DNA of 64,000 bases from Craterostigma plantagineum (GCA_027422505.1 JAPQWV010000328.1:558001-622000); one strand, 5' to 3'. Shown: positions 33,579-45,739, counted from the stretch's first letter. Made by a program: numbers and translations. The notes: generated by a model not told the origin, from the letters alone.

Positions 33579-34700
33579 TTTTGCTCTAAGATTCCTAAAC
33601 GCTGATGGATATCACAGAACCTACTTTCTATGAGAGGCTTAGTAAAACTATCTGCTAATTGATCTGTGGTACCCACGAAATCAATGCTAATATTTCCTTC
33701 TTGAACATGATCTCGAACAAAGTGATGTTTACCAGTAACATGTGATCACCATCATGCTTGATAAATAGGGTGTTATCAATAGTTCTAGTAGTAAATACAA
33801 TATCTAACAGAAATTTGCTAAGTGTTTTGTACCAAGCCATAGGTGCTTGTTTCAAATCATACAAAAGCTTTATTTAATTTGAAAACATGATCTAAGAACT
33901 ATTTATTTAAAAATCCCGGGGGTTGTTCGACGTAAACTTCTTCATTTATAGAACCATTTAAGAAAGCACTTTTTATGTCCATTTGAAATAGCTTGAATCT
34001 TTTAAAGCATGCATAGGTAAGTAATATACGAATTGATCCAAGTCTAGCTACGGGCACGAACATTTCCTCATAATCAATACCTTCTTCTCGAGAATAACCT
34101 TTAGAGACTAACCTTGCTTTGTTGCAGATAACGTTACCATTTTCATCAAGCTTGTTGCGGAAGACCCACTTGGTACCGATGACTGACTTGTCATGAGGTC
34201 GTTCCACAAGTGTCCACTCATGGCTCTTATCGAATTGAGCAAGTTCTTCCTGCATGGCAGATACCCATGAATTTTCAGTGAGAGCATCATTTACTGACTT
34301 GGGTTCCACCAAAGATAGTAGTACATTAGAGGAATCCTCTGAAGGTCGGTTTCGTGCAGTGGCTCTAGTCTTGATCACAGAGGCAATGTTCCCAATAACT
34401 TGATCAGTGGGATGGATGGATGCATGCTAGAACTTTCTTTGAGGTGGAACTTCAATGGGTTCTGGTTCAACAGTGAGATTACCAGCTTCATCCTGAGGAG
34501 ACTCGTCAGTTGGCACTTGTGGTATCTGTAAATCTGCACGGGACATATCTAAACCTTCCTCATTAGTAGCACCTGATATGAGATACTCATCAAAGGTTAC
34601 ATGCATTTATCCCTGTACAGTCTCTTTTCTTTTGTTGAATACACGATACGCCTAGAATGGAGACTATAACCTAATGCCCTCATCCACCTTTGAGTCGAAT
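33579..34700 (-). pseudogene. Copia B reverse transcriptase with internal deletion, end of RNase H
   Basis: The minus-strand RVT_2 domain reads TKWVFRNKLDENG, then RLVSKGYSREEGIDYEE, MDIKSAFLNGSINEEVYVEQ, a frameshift, MYDLKQAPMAWY and NTLFIKHDGDHMLLV. It then joins KHHFVRDHV and DQLADSFTKPLIESRF, the last residues of RNase H. The YVDD catalytic box and most of RNase H are lost at the join, near 33735. The upstream part (34378-34700) is the acidic, Pro-rich linker between integrase and RT. Catalysis is impossible in this copy. Confidence 0.85.
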
Positions 34701-35856
34701 TTTCCTCCTTTATCCCTATCATTTAAAATAAGATATATTGCAACCAAAAACATGAAAGTATCCTATGTTGGGTGTTCTACCATTCCACAGCTCAAATGGA
34801 GTCTTATTCATAATAGGTATAAGAAAAAATACGATTTGAAACATAGCTAGCTATGCTAACAGCTGCTGCCCAAAATTTCTTACGGAGGTCATACTCCTGT
34901 AACATTGTTCTCGCCTTTTCGTGTAGCACTTGGTTCTTTCTCTCAACTACACCGTTCTGCTGAGGAGTAATAGGAGGTGAGAAATTATGTGTATAACCAC
35001 GCTGATCACAGAAGGTTGCGAATGACTACTATCAAATTCCAATCCATTATTACTACGAATTTTACATCGAGTGGTATCCTGCTCATTTTCCAACTTCTTT
35101 ACTGGTGATATGAAGTTCTCTAGAGCCTCACTCTTATGTGCAAGAACTATCACCCATGAGTACCTAGAGTAGTCATCTACAATCACAAATGCATATTTCT
35201 TACCTCGTAAAGACATGGTTCGAACGGGGCCAAAAAGGTGAAGTAACTCTAAAGGTCTAGATGTAGAGATCGTATTATTACTCTTAAAGGATGATTTGGT
35301 TTGCTTACCCATTTGACATGCTTGACATGTCCTGTCCTTGGAGAACTTACCAATTGGAAATCCACGTACCAGGTCTTTGTCATGATATGGGATATCAGTT
35401 CCATGTTTGCATGACCAAGACGTCGGTGCCATAACCATGAGGTATCCTGAGTAGCAGCTAAGCACTTAACATTTTGGTTACTGATATCATCGAGCATGAT
35501 ACAATATATATTCCCCTGCGTAGATGCACTAAAAATTACTTGATCATCTTTCCTAGCTATGCACTTATCCTTTTGAAAACTCACGAATGATCCTTACGTA
35601 GTTGAGTTATACTGATCAAGTTGTGCTCAAGGTCCTTCACTAGCCAAACATCATCTATAGTGGTATTAAGAGTGTTACCTACTGTTCCAATACCAATGAT
35701 CTTAGCTTTTGTGTTATCAGCATATGATACAAACCCTCCGTCCCATGCTTTCAGGGACACAAAGTTAGTGATATCACCTGTCAAGATACCACCTATTTTT
35801 CTTGTTGATGCTCTTTTCTGTACCTGCAAGCATTTGTAGTTTTCTGAGGCACCCAA
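34701..35856 (-). pseudogene. Copia B protease, pre-integrase and integrase
   Basis: The protease active-site DSG is lost: the equivalent stretch reads KIGGILTGDITNFVSL near 35780. Downstream are NTKAKIIGIGTVGN and LEHNLISITQL (35690-35590). The pre-integrase shows WLWHRRLGHAN near 35420 and CQACQMGKQ near 35320. In integrase the first catalytic Asp is missing (LLHLFGPV where MDLFGPV is usual), the second is Asn (IRSNNGLEF), and the Glu survives in QQNGVVERKN near 34960. Frameshifts follow to 34701. Confidence 0.85.
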
Positions 35857-36289
35857 TTCCTGTTGGGTCCTGACACATTAGCAGCAAAATAATTCTTGTT
35901 CACATGTGATACGCTATCGTTTTCAACAGATGATTCCACTACACTAGCATGCAATGGTGCAGTCACAGTGGTATGTTTAGGTTTCCAAACATACATAGAT
36001 CTATCGGCATGTTTCAGAAAGCTATTATAGTGATGACCATACCACAAGTAAAGCACTTTGTTTTTGGACCCTCGAGCACCACTTTCTACCGTGGAATATC
36101 CCATCCCTAATCTTTCACCATATCTAGGAATATTTAAAAGGAGATCTAGATTTTGTTTCCCTTGGAGTAGTCTATCAAGAATGCGTTCTTTCTCACTTAG
36201 GGATACTCTAAGTGAAGTGATATCACGAGTCAATTCCTTATTAGATTTTTCTAGTACATCACATTCACAGGCACTCTTCTATTCCTTTA
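35793..36289 (-). pseudogene. Copia B gag C-terminal region
   Basis: A coiled-coil reading (DITSLRVSLSEKERILDRLL) is followed by a degraded zinc knuckle (YLWYGHHYNSF), SMYVWKPKHT and NRNWVPQKT just before the protease. The WKPK and WVPK words parallel the spacer of copia A and D. The same reading continues, after the solo LTR, at 39308-39215 (LVNDIMKQRDNL). Confidence 0.7.
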
Positions 36290-36294
36290 GAGTT

Positions 36295-39209
36295 TGTGGC
36301 GCCCCGCCATCTACTGACCATTTCTTAACTTATGGCTAATGTCAATATAAAATAAATAATACGCGAAAACGTGGGTAAAATTTTTCCTTTTATATAAAGG
36401 AATCCGTTCTGTACAAGTCAAGATATCGCTCTCAATCTATTTACATAGGATGGTTTCATAATGGAAACAAAAGGAATCCTAACTTCCGTCCCACGGGTCG
36501 CATTTATGTACACACCACCCTCAAAAGTCACTGGAAGCTTCAAGAGATAGCCTTGCCGTCGTAAGCGATCACGTACCGTGGTCGCGCGTACCTACAACAC
36601 ATAAAATATGGGATGAGCTATAAAGCTCCGTAAGTAGGAATGATGCATGCCGTGCACGTGTTTCATTTGCAAAGGCATCCGCGCCAATGCATTCAGACCC
36701 TAATAGGATCAAACCAAATCTCATATCTCTCAGGGCGCTCGACTGACTTACTATGCACCATTTTCAGAGCTCAAATCCAATAAGGACAATTGGTCCAGCA
36801 ATCCACAAAGGGTGACGAACCAAAAAATACCAGTCATGCATTTCGGCCCAATTCGCATTGGGATGTATGACGACCCGCCATTCGGCCCAATGGGTACTTG
36901 CTGTTCCACGGACGCTCACGCTGGTAGCCCACTTCGGGGTCGCCAACACCAGAGATACCCTCGGTGTCGCTGCCACCCTCGAATCGCCTCCTCCAGGCCG
37001 CACCTACCGCAATTCAGGGCATTCTGCCCAAATAATAAAAATATATCCGACGACGTACCGGGTCGTCATGGTGTCATAGAAGCAGTCCTGACTCAACTGT
37101 GAGTCGACATCAGATGCCTATATTGGCAAATATCCATCGCTTTCAAGCGACATTATACCATGCCTACGCTCGTCTCACAATTCTCGTGCATGCCGTGTAT
37201 GCATGTGTTCATGCTCATGTGAACAGTGCAGAAATTCATACTATAGCAAATAATTCATGTAATCTCATGTAAGCAAATAGCCACGTAATAATACACATTC
37301 ATACAAACAACTTATGTGGTGTAGTTGAAATTCCCACTTACCTGGTATCCTTAGTTATTAGCTTATCGTACTGTAAGTTGTTAACCTTCGAACCCTAAAT
37401 ATAGAAACATATAAAATTAGGGTTTGTTAGTCTAGTTATAATTTCATGAAATTGGCTTAATTGGAAAACCCTAGTTTCGACCTCTATAACTTCCGAAACC
37501 CTAAAATTTAGAAATTAATATAAACTGAGAAATATTATTTCAGAGATAGATCTCGAATTTATGTTATTAGGGGATCTCGGTATATATATATATATATATA
37601 TATGATTTCGATATTAGATCACACAAGGCTTCGAGATTGATATCGATATCAATATTCAAAATGGATCTCGAGATGTATGTTGATAATATAATTAAAATGT
37701 CGACATGTATCTTGATTTGAATCTCGATATCTTCAAGACAAATCTCGGTATATGACATGAAATGATTTTGATATTGTACTAAAGATGTCGAGCTGTATTC
37801 ATAAGATTTCGAAATAAAATTTCGAAGATGGATCTTGATATGACTTAGATATAAATCCCGAAGTGAATTAAACATGAATCTCGAATTCACCTAAAACTAA
37901 ACTCGACATGGATATTTAGAATGAATGACGTGTTTTACACAGCATGTCGAGATGTCTATTGAGCTCCTACCTAAAATGTCGAGATATATATTAATATTAT
38001 ACTTAAGACGTCGAGGTATCATACACAAGGTTTCGAGATTTAAATCAATCTATGGTTTCGAAATGTGTTTCGACCTTTTCTTTCGACATTCTTAAACTCT
38101 CAAATCTCGACATCATCCCTATACAACAATTATGGCTTCGAGATTTATCAAGATGGGAATCTTATTACCTGATATCTAGACCTTTCGATCTCAAACTCTA
38201 TCTTTCTCATAATAGTCTAAGTATCATATGAACCTCAATTATTCTTAGCCCTAAGATTCGTATAACACTAGCATATAATGGTTTTGTACTTTCCAATCCT
38301 TAGATTATGATAATATGTAAATAAATCGTAACAGCATAACAAGAACTTCATTAAAGCTTCATAAACGTGATTATTAGATTCCAATATCCTCAAAACCCTA
38401 AAAATAGATCAATATAGATGTAATTTAGCTATGGATAGAAATATGCCTCTTCTTTAGCTTGTGCTTGGTTTGATCAATTTTCTTGGATCCTCCTTTTCCC
38501 TTACCTCGTCAACTTCTATTGTGATATGAATAATCACATTCCTTATTTTAATCATATTTTGCGTGTGGAATTGTCCAAATGACGTCCACTCTTAGTTGAT
38601 ACTTATCTAGGTTATGTAATGAATATTATTTTATTGTTGTTTTAAGTTCCCTCGTGACTAAGTTACCAAAATTTATCTTATTAGTGTCTTCTTTCGAGTT
38701 CCTATCTCTCTCGATCTCGATTCATATTGATGACGTGAGCAACTCTCGATCAAAGTCAAGGATTTCGAGCCTCATAAATTTCGAGTCTTAAAAATTTCGA
38801 GTTTTAAATATTCGAGTTTGATGAATTTCGGTTCTTAAGAATTTCGAGACTCAAAGATCTTGAAATTTCTAGTTTCGAAACCCTAATGTATCAAAATTTC
38901 TATCTAGTCTTTTCGTAATCTATTCCTACTCATTTGTGTTCCTTAAAATGTGGTAACAACACTTAATTATACTAAATTAAATTTTCTAAGTTAGCATGTT
39001 ATGTACTAGAAACCCTTAAAATCAATAACTAACCTAACCTAAATTAAATTAATTCTTCTAATTTCTAATTCATATATGTCATGTTAGCATATAACGTGAA
39101 ATCATTTAAGCACATAAAAATCACAAAACAGGTCTCATGCAGTCACGTAAGTCATATAATAAATATGCTTATTTATCGGCCGGCTTACTTACGGGACTCG
39201 GGTATTACA
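36295..39209 (-). mobile_element. Solo LTR (2915 bp), gypsy Del/Tekay-like, minus strand
   Basis: TSD GAGTT (36290-36294 and 39210-39214) flanks one LTR. On the minus strand it starts TGTAATACCCGAG and ends GGGGCGCCACA. It lacks PBS and coding sequence. The 3' portion (36295-37330) is related to the LTRs at 17219 and 52587, for example GATCACGTACCGTGGTC and GTACCTACAACAC. The middle, about 37540-38900, is dense in TCTCGA, ATGTCGAG and TTTCGAG words. It interrupts copia B gag. Confidence 0.88.
37581..37603. repeat. (TA)n microsatellite
   Basis: There are 11 to 12 TA units inside the solo LTR. They probably arose by slippage. Confidence 0.9.
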
Positions 39210-39308
39210 GAGTTTCTACTTCACTCCTTAGACTCATAATCTCTAGGTCAGCTTGGTGTTTCTATTGGCTTAAGTTATCTCTCTGCTTCATAATATCGTT
39301 CACTAGAG

Positions 39309-39568
39309 CTTCAAGATCATAGTCACTTATTATTCCATTTATGCATACTTTCCAAATATACGTTACAATGATATCATGACGGTGCAATGATCACAGTGGT
39401 ATCACAAGTCACGTTGTGATGGAATCACAGTGCCAAAGTGCAATTCACACATATATAAGTACATGGTACATACACATTTCGAATTGCTAAATTTGTAGTG
39501 CCTATCTCATCTTAAGCACATGGAATCTTCAAAATTCAAATACAGTGCCAGACCAAAAAACGTCAATA
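39309..39568 (-). repeat. Copia B 5' LTR fragment
   Basis: These 260 bp match 31747-32015, the first part of the 3' LTR, starting with AGCTTCAAGATCATAGTCA. Here the fragment joins gag-coding sequence directly. The rest of the 5' LTR, the PBS, the leader and the gag start are therefore deleted. Confidence 0.8.
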
Positions 39569-39871
39569 ACTATAAAAGCTTTAAAATTAAAAAAGTAAAC
39601 ATATACAGAAATCTATATCTATTATGAATTACTAAAGTCATGTGGATGTTATTATTTAGAATGGTGGTTAAATTTAGAATGGAGGTCGAGAAAGTTAGAT
39701 GTAAATGTTTTATTATTAAGAACAGTAGATGAAATTATTTTGTGGTTGATGTAATATTTTATTTTATGGATGTAATTTGAAAAGTTTGTGTATAAATAGG
39801 TGATTTGGGATGTGTAGAAATGTATTGAGAACTATTGAATAAAAGATGTTATTTATCTCTCTAATTATCTC
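39569..39871. other. AT-rich spacer, nothing recognised
   Basis: No ORF or repeat is visible. A TATAAATAG word lies at about 39791, and the CACTA terminus follows. Confidence 0.4.
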
Positions 39872-40194
39872 CACTACAAAAAAAAAAAAAAAACAAAATG
39901 CGTTTACCGACTATATTTACCAACAACAGACGTCGTAGTCGATAAAATAATAACATACCGACTACAATTTAAGAATTGTGACGGTGTCTCGTAGTCGCAA
40001 TTCAGACTGAAAAGTGGTCGCAAACACACTAGTGTAGTCGCTGGGTCTCTTGCCGACTTCCTTTTCGACTACTATGTGTAGTCAGAATTTTCGACGACAA
40101 GTCTTCATCGCTAAGGATATATAATTAGTCGCTAGGTTTCACTTACCAACTAATATTTTCGGGGAAAATTGTAGTCGCTAATATTTTGACCTAA

Positions 40195-40625
40195 CACGCG
40201 CTGCTCGCCGTTTCCTCATTTCCAAATCTCACCTCATCTCCCTTCTTTCTCCCTTACGACGCCTCCGTTGCCGCTGCAACCTGTCGTGCCCGCCTCCTCG
40301 CCGCGCCACCTCCTCGCAATAGCCCTAGCCGCACCACGTCAGATCCGCGCCGCCCCCTCTTCGTCGCGCCTCATCCTCGCCGCTCCACGTCCTTGCCGCG
40401 GCCGCTTCCTCGGAGCCCCCAGATCCTCGCCGCGCCACCCAGCCGTCGCCCAGCCTCGCTGCTCTGCGCTGCCCAGCCCTCGCCACAGCCCTAGCTACGC
40501 CACCAGTCTCGACATCCACCACCGCTCCGCCCTGTCGTGCCGCCCAGCCCTCGCACTAGCCGAGATCCACTCCGCGCTGCCAAGCCACACTACTCCGTGC
40601 TCCGCCCCTGGCTGCCGCACTCATT
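40195..40625 (+). other. GC-rich island inside the CACTA element
   Basis: About 430 bp are very rich in C and G (CCGCGCCACC, CCTCGCCGC) between AT-rich neighbours. A 131-codon frame (40268-40663; Pro, Arg, Ser and Ala) is open, but the opposite strand is open too, so this is compositional. It could be a captured host 5' exon or the element's own first exon and CpG-rich leader. Confidence 0.5.
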
Positions 40626-40826
40626 CATTAAGATGCTATTTTATTTATTTAGCTTGGGTTTGACTCGATTGATTAATTGATTTTGTCCGCATTTATGATT
40701 GGTCTTACCGATCATGTAGGTTAATTGCTAGATATGTTGTTGATTAATCGCAGCCGTACGTATTAGTCGTCATGATAAATAAGATGTTAATATTAAATAT
40801 CTCTATTTATTGGTTTTGTTGTGCAG

Positions 40827-40887
40827 TTGTCCCAATGAATTCGTAGAGACAATGGATGTATCAATGGGACGGAAATTGGTTAAAACA
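40827..40887 (+). pseudogene. Start of a CACTA transposase exon
   Basis: A TTTTGTTGTGCAG acceptor-like site ends at 40826. The following frame, after one stop, reads RQWMYQWDGNWLKHV. This resembles the RxWMYxR opening of TNP2-type transposases. It is cut by the LTR at 40888. The call rests on one short motif plus the CACTA terminus upstream. Confidence 0.4.
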
Positions 40888-41222
40888 TGTTAGTCCCTGT
40901 TCTATCCAACTATCTATCAAAGAACGATTTTACCACGATTTGTGAATGGGAATAGGCGATTCAACGTGGGGTGCGTGTGTGTATATGAAGGTTAGGGCTT
41001 CACAAAAATTCTCTCTCTATTATTTCACACACAAGACACACCTAACTATATGTTATGGGTTTAGTATTTATACCACAAGTTGGTATATAACACTTGAGCC
41101 CTCGTAAGCTCATTACAAGAATAGTATCACTGGGCTCTAAAACATTAAAGCCCAGTTCACTTAAATTAATTACAAGATTAAGATAACCTAATTTAATTGA
41201 AGAAAATAAAATAATTCTAACA
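40888..41222 (-). repeat. 3' LTR of copia C (335 bp)
   Basis: On the minus strand it runs from TGTTAG to CTAACA, with a TATA box (GGTATAAATA) near 41063-41073 and a polypurine tract directly upstream. AAACA precedes it at 40883-40887 as one half of a TSD; the other half is not located. It interrupts the CACTA transposase. Confidence 0.75.
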
Positions 41223-41827
41223 ATCTCCCCATTTGTGTTCAATTTGCAATTTAGCGCCTGTCATCTTGGTCTTGTAATTGTCCTGAGTTCTCAAAGAACA
41301 CGTATCAAAGTATGCGGTGGAAGCATGTGCGTGCGTGTTCTTCTTCAATCTCCTCCACCTTTATCTTGTCTTGTGACATCTTCTTTAGGAGATCCAAGCC
41401 CACCGTGTTCTGAACTCTCTTCTTGAAGCTGCTTGCTGGATCATCTCTTTGTATTCGATCTCTCCCTTCAATATTACAACTCCCCCTACATTTGGTCAAC
41501 CTTGAGTTGGGATTGAGGAGTTCTCTTTAAATTTGGAGAGGCGTAACGGAGGCGGATTTTCTCTTCTTGTGTTCCAGCTCTCCATTCGATAGTCGTGACT
41601 CCCCCTATATTTGTTGATCCTTGTTGGGATTGGGGATTCTCTTTAAATGGGGAGAACTGTACACGAGGCGTCAACTTTGATCTTTGAAGTCTTTGGTGTT
41701 TGCTTGATTATCTGACGGTGCTTGAAATTTAGTATTTTCTAACCTATCTTGCACTTTCGTCGTAGTATTGCTCCTATTTTGCTTTACTGCTACTCCCCCT
41801 CATAGTGATCGAGTTGGGAAGATCGTC
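41223..41827 (-). other. Copia C 3' internal region with repeated polypurine tracts
   Basis: On the minus strand AATGGGGAGAT abuts the LTR. Three more tracts of AGGGGGAGT type occur at about 41481, 41600 and 41793, each followed by related sequence, so the 3' untranslated region is duplicated with a period of about 119 bp and then 194 bp. No pol homology remains. LINE-2 is inserted at 41827. Confidence 0.65.
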
Positions 41828-42108
41828 GCGGACTTTCGTTGACTTTCGTTGGACCCCTATAGCACATAGGACTCACGTGCAGTTGACTTCCGTTGACATT
41901 CTCTCCTTCCAAGGTGATTTTGAATCTTGGCTTGCGCGCTTGTTTTCAGTGCTCGTCTACTGCTGTCTCCGACCGACTCCCACGGTGCAGGCCGGCCTGT
42001 AGGTGCTTGCAGAGTCACTACTCAGGGCCGACGGGATTTGGGGGTTTTTGTTCAGTTTGTGCTGAAATTAAAGGTTAGGGTTTACGGGATATCTACTGTT
42101 TCATTGGG

Positions 42109-43890
42109 ATGTCTTCTGCTTTGGATGGATCGGTGGCTGCTGATCGGAGGTTTATTGACACGGAGTTGGCGACAGCGGCTGGGGTAGCTCACGGATTATC
42201 ATCGGCAACCACAGACGTCGCGGCGCCTGCATTTTTGCGCGATCGATCTGTCTTGGATCGTGGGACTGGATCACGACCTAATGATCCGATATCGCCTGGC
42301 GACACGATGAACGGGGCTGTTTCTGATCAGGTGACTACTACAGTGGCGATACTGGATGTTATAGTGCTGAAGACGGCGTATCCGGCCTTCGGGGATTGCT
42401 TCGATGAGGTCCGATTTCTTGACCTAATCGGCCGTGTGCATGGGCCGAATCAGCTAGGATTGCCTGGCGCTTCTGCTGCTATGTCGGCGAAGGTAGGGGT
42501 CGTCTCTGACACGACTAACCAGTGAGGGTCACTGCGATGCTTTGGGGGTGGGCCTCCCCCGTTCAATGGAATTCTGAAGAACACCACGCGACCATCCCGA
42601 CGTATTCCATGGGCACAACCAGCGACACCTCCGCCGCGAGAGCTGACGGCCCGGCGCTGCTTGGATATGGGATTGACAGATGCTGATGATCAGGTGGATG
42701 AAGAAATGGTTGTTAATTTCGCTGGACAGATCTGATCCAACATGAGGCTTCAACACAAATGGCTAGGGTTTTTGATTTGAGGCAGATCATAGGCCCTGAG
42801 AGGGAGCACACCGTCGTGATGTCTGACCAACCCAATGTCGAGACAAACCTTCAAGATCACCAGGCAGTTGATTCGGTGCCGAAACACATGCCTGGCCCGT
42901 CGTTTGCCTCGGTGGTGCAGGGGCAGCAATAGGCACCTACATGAATGCTGAGATGTCAACACTGCCTGGTCTTATCGTTCAAACCTCAGTCACGGGTGGA
43001 GGGTTCCATTCTAGTGGTGGCCCCATCGTGGGGGGTTGTTAAGAAAGGGCTACCACGGTGGGCGAACACATAGGTCGGGTACTCGGGAAGAAGCCATACT
43101 AGAGGTCCAGGCCACCACTGATGGATTTTTCAAGTTTCGGTTTGAATCAGATATGGCGATGACAGCGGTTCTTGAAGGGGGTCCGTGGTTGATGCAAGTG
43201 CTGTGGGTCGACCGTTCTTTGCCGACGGGATAACAGCCCGGGGAGACCGGATTGACTATGCGCGTGTCTGCATGATGAAAACTCTTGATACCCTATTCGT
43301 AGAGCTCCTCTATATTTGGATGCCACGTCCTGATGGCGGGACAACAAGTGATGTGTCAGTGCGGGTGTAGTATGAGTGGCGCCCGTGGCAATGTGGGGAC
43401 TTCTCGACTTGGGCTCACTCAGCAGCTCAATGCCCCAAACGCGTTCCGCGAGTCATATCGCAAAAGCCACGTCCAATCACACCACATGGAAGCACAAATC
43501 CACAACAGTTTACTAAGGGGGGAGGATGTTGCCAGGGACCATACGTGTCACCGCCCGAGGCCGAGCAGATCATGGGGCCGTGAAACTACGACTGAATGGC
43601 TCCAAGTGGGTGCTAAAGGCAAGGCGGTGATGGTCGCCCCACAGCCGACACAACCGACATTGCCGATAATGCCTACGCATCCACGGGGGGGGGGGGGATC
43701 ACCGGGAGCGAGCTCCTCGTGCGGGCCGTATCTTCCCCGGCGCACGATGGACTCTGCCCAATCGGATCGTAATTCATTTGTTATACTTCGTGGGTTGGAG
43801 GACGACAGTATTGAGACCACTCTTACTATGGGCCCTAAAGCAGATGCAACCCATCAATGCAGGTGGGGTCGTGGAACGTCCGTGGTCTGA
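42109..43890 (+). pseudogene. LINE-2 ORF1, gag-like protein (DUF4283, zinc knuckle remnant)
   Basis: I chose the ATG at 42109 (MSSALDGSVAADRR) by alignment with LINE-1. The first frame ends at 42525. Further pieces are DDQVDEEMVV (42680), FKFRFESDMAMTAVLEGGPW (43126-43187), GRPFFADGITARGDRIDYAR (43207), and WAHSAAQCP near 43410, which is the second half of the knuckle. The segment between LEGGPW and VGRPFFAD is shorter than in LINE-1, an internal deletion. The C-terminal frame 43333-43890 is open, with QSDRNSFVILR matching LINE-1, and overlaps the ORF2 start by 34 bp. It is dead. Confidence 0.82.
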
Positions 43891-45739
43891 ACAGGCAAGA
43901 CCACAGAAGTGCGGTGGTGGAGTGGATGGGTCAGACTAGTTTGCGACTTGTGGGCCTTCTTGAGACGCGGGTTTCTGTTGCGAATGCGTCTCGAATCTCG
44001 GAGTGTATTAGGCCACCCTGGACGGGGTTTTTCGATTATGATGATGGTCCAGACACCCGTCTATGGGTGGGTTGGGATCCGTCTTGGCTTTGGGTCACTA
44101 TTGTCACGAAGTCCAGCCAGGCAGTTCACTATCAGGTGGAGCTGCTTGGTACGGGTGAGATGGTCTTTGTCACCTTTCTTTACGGGAATTCTAGACGTGA
44201 GGATCGTCGTTCTCCGTGGGAGGAGCTGATACAATTCTCAGCTTTACGTGTGGATGACGCATGGCTGGAGGCTGGAGATTTCAACACCATCTTTCATTTG
44301 GGCGAGTGTCGGGTAGGAGTGCCAAACTCCCTTGATATGGCTGATTTTCGTGATTGCTTAGTACAGGCGGATCTACTATCTTTCCATCTACGGGCCACGA
44401 ATTCACTTGGTATAATCAGCAGCGGGCGATGGCGGGTATTTGGTGCAGATTGGAACGCATGTTAGGGAATCCCCAATGGTTTGTCAGGTGTCCAGATGCT
44501 TATTATCGATGTCAGCTCCCAGCCACGTCCGATCACTCGCCACTTTCCTTAGGGGCTATGGAGACTCTGCCAAAAGGCCGAAGTTTTCGTTTCGAGAATT
44601 TTCTTACTAACGAGCCAGCTTTCTTGGAGCAGGTCCATCGAGTCTGGGTTCCTCTGTGGTGGGTTTCCCCATGTATGTGATGATGAGTAGGCTGAAGCGG
44701 CTTAAGCCTATTTTCAACCATATGAGGCGGGCTAAAGGGGATCTGGCAGCTAATGTCGCAGAGGCTATGCGATTCTTGGGGATCGTTCAAGACTTTGCGG
44801 CACGATATCCACTGGAGGGCCTATTTCATGACCTTGAGCGCCAATATCATCTGCTATATGCACGAGCTGTGGAAGTTGAACACACGGCCTTGTCCCAATG
44901 CGCTAAGTTGGCATGGCTTCAGGAAGGAGATCAGTGCTCGGCCTACTTCTTCAGGAAGGTAGCACTACGTCAGGCAACCAACCGTATATTATCTCTGGAA
45001 GGTGTGAGTGGGGTTCTATTGGATACGCTGGAAACAGTGGTGGGGGGGCTACTGAATTTTTACCACCGAGGGCCTCTCCCGTCACAAGGACCGAGGTGCA
45101 GGGATCCATAAAGGGCACGCTTTCCCCAATGGCGGCTTTAGACATGGTCCGCCCGGTTGATGCGCACGAGGTACACCAGGCACTGTACTCTATGGGGGAT
45201 GAGAAGGCAGCTGGACCAGATGGCTATACCACTGCCTTTTTCAAGGCTGCGTGGGATGTGTTGGGATCTGACATTACTACGGCGGTTCAGGACTTTTTCG
45301 TGACTGGACGCCTCTTGATGAGCCTTAACAGTATCCTTATCACGTTGATCCCTAAATGTCAATCGCCAAGGGGAGCAACGGATTTTCGGCCGATTTCTTG
45401 CTGCAATGGCCTCTACAAAGTCATTTCGAAGATTTTAGTGAATAGGCTGAACACATCACTTGGCGCTCTGCTACGACGGTCATTCCTGGAAGGCGGATCA
45501 GCGATAATATACTTATGGTGCAGGAGCTATGCTTGGGATATACGAGCAAGGTCGGCCACCTAGAGCTATGCTCAAGGTCGACCTCGCCAAGGCCTATGAC
45601 AAGGTCGAATGGAGCTTTGTACTTCCCACGCTTCAGGCCATGGGTTTCCACCCAACCTTATCGGATGGATTCGATCCTTCTTGACTACCCCGACGTTCTC
45701 AATCAACTCTAACGGCCGCTCGGTGTGGTTCTTTGCTGG

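Larger units (their letters stand above)
30274..39568 (-). mobile_element. Copia B: Ty1/copia element, interrupted and deleted
   Basis: Minus-strand order: 5' LTR fragment (39568-39309), gag remnant (39308-39215 and 36289-35793), protease/pre-integrase, integrase, RT, end of RNase H, extra ORF (33289-32649), PPT (32030) and 3' LTR (from 32015). A solo LTR is inserted at 36295-39209. The low-coordinate end is uncertain: ACTAT occurs at 30269 and at 39569 and might be a TSD, but the LTR terminus there is not TG/CA. The pol pieces differ clearly from copia A and D. Confidence 0.75.
39872..40887 (+). mobile_element. CACTA (En/Spm-type) DNA transposon, left end
   Basis: CACTACAAAAAAAA at 39872 is the canonical CACTA terminus. 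It is followed over about 300 bp by subterminal repeats of GTAGTCG, CGACTAC and related words in both orientations (e.g. 39930, 39958, 39990, 40036, 40160). A GC-rich block follows, then a likely intron acceptor and a transposase-like start. The element is broken at 40888 by the copia C LTR. No right terminus is seen in the window. Confidence 0.7.

Noticed and set aside
30269..39573. ACTAT as the TSD of copia B
   Set aside because: A 5-bp match within a broad search range is weak, and the low-side terminus does not end in the expected TG/CA.
40268..40663. 131-codon Pro/Arg/Ala/Ser frame as a gene
   Set aside because: High G+C leaves both strands open. I kept it only as a compositional island.
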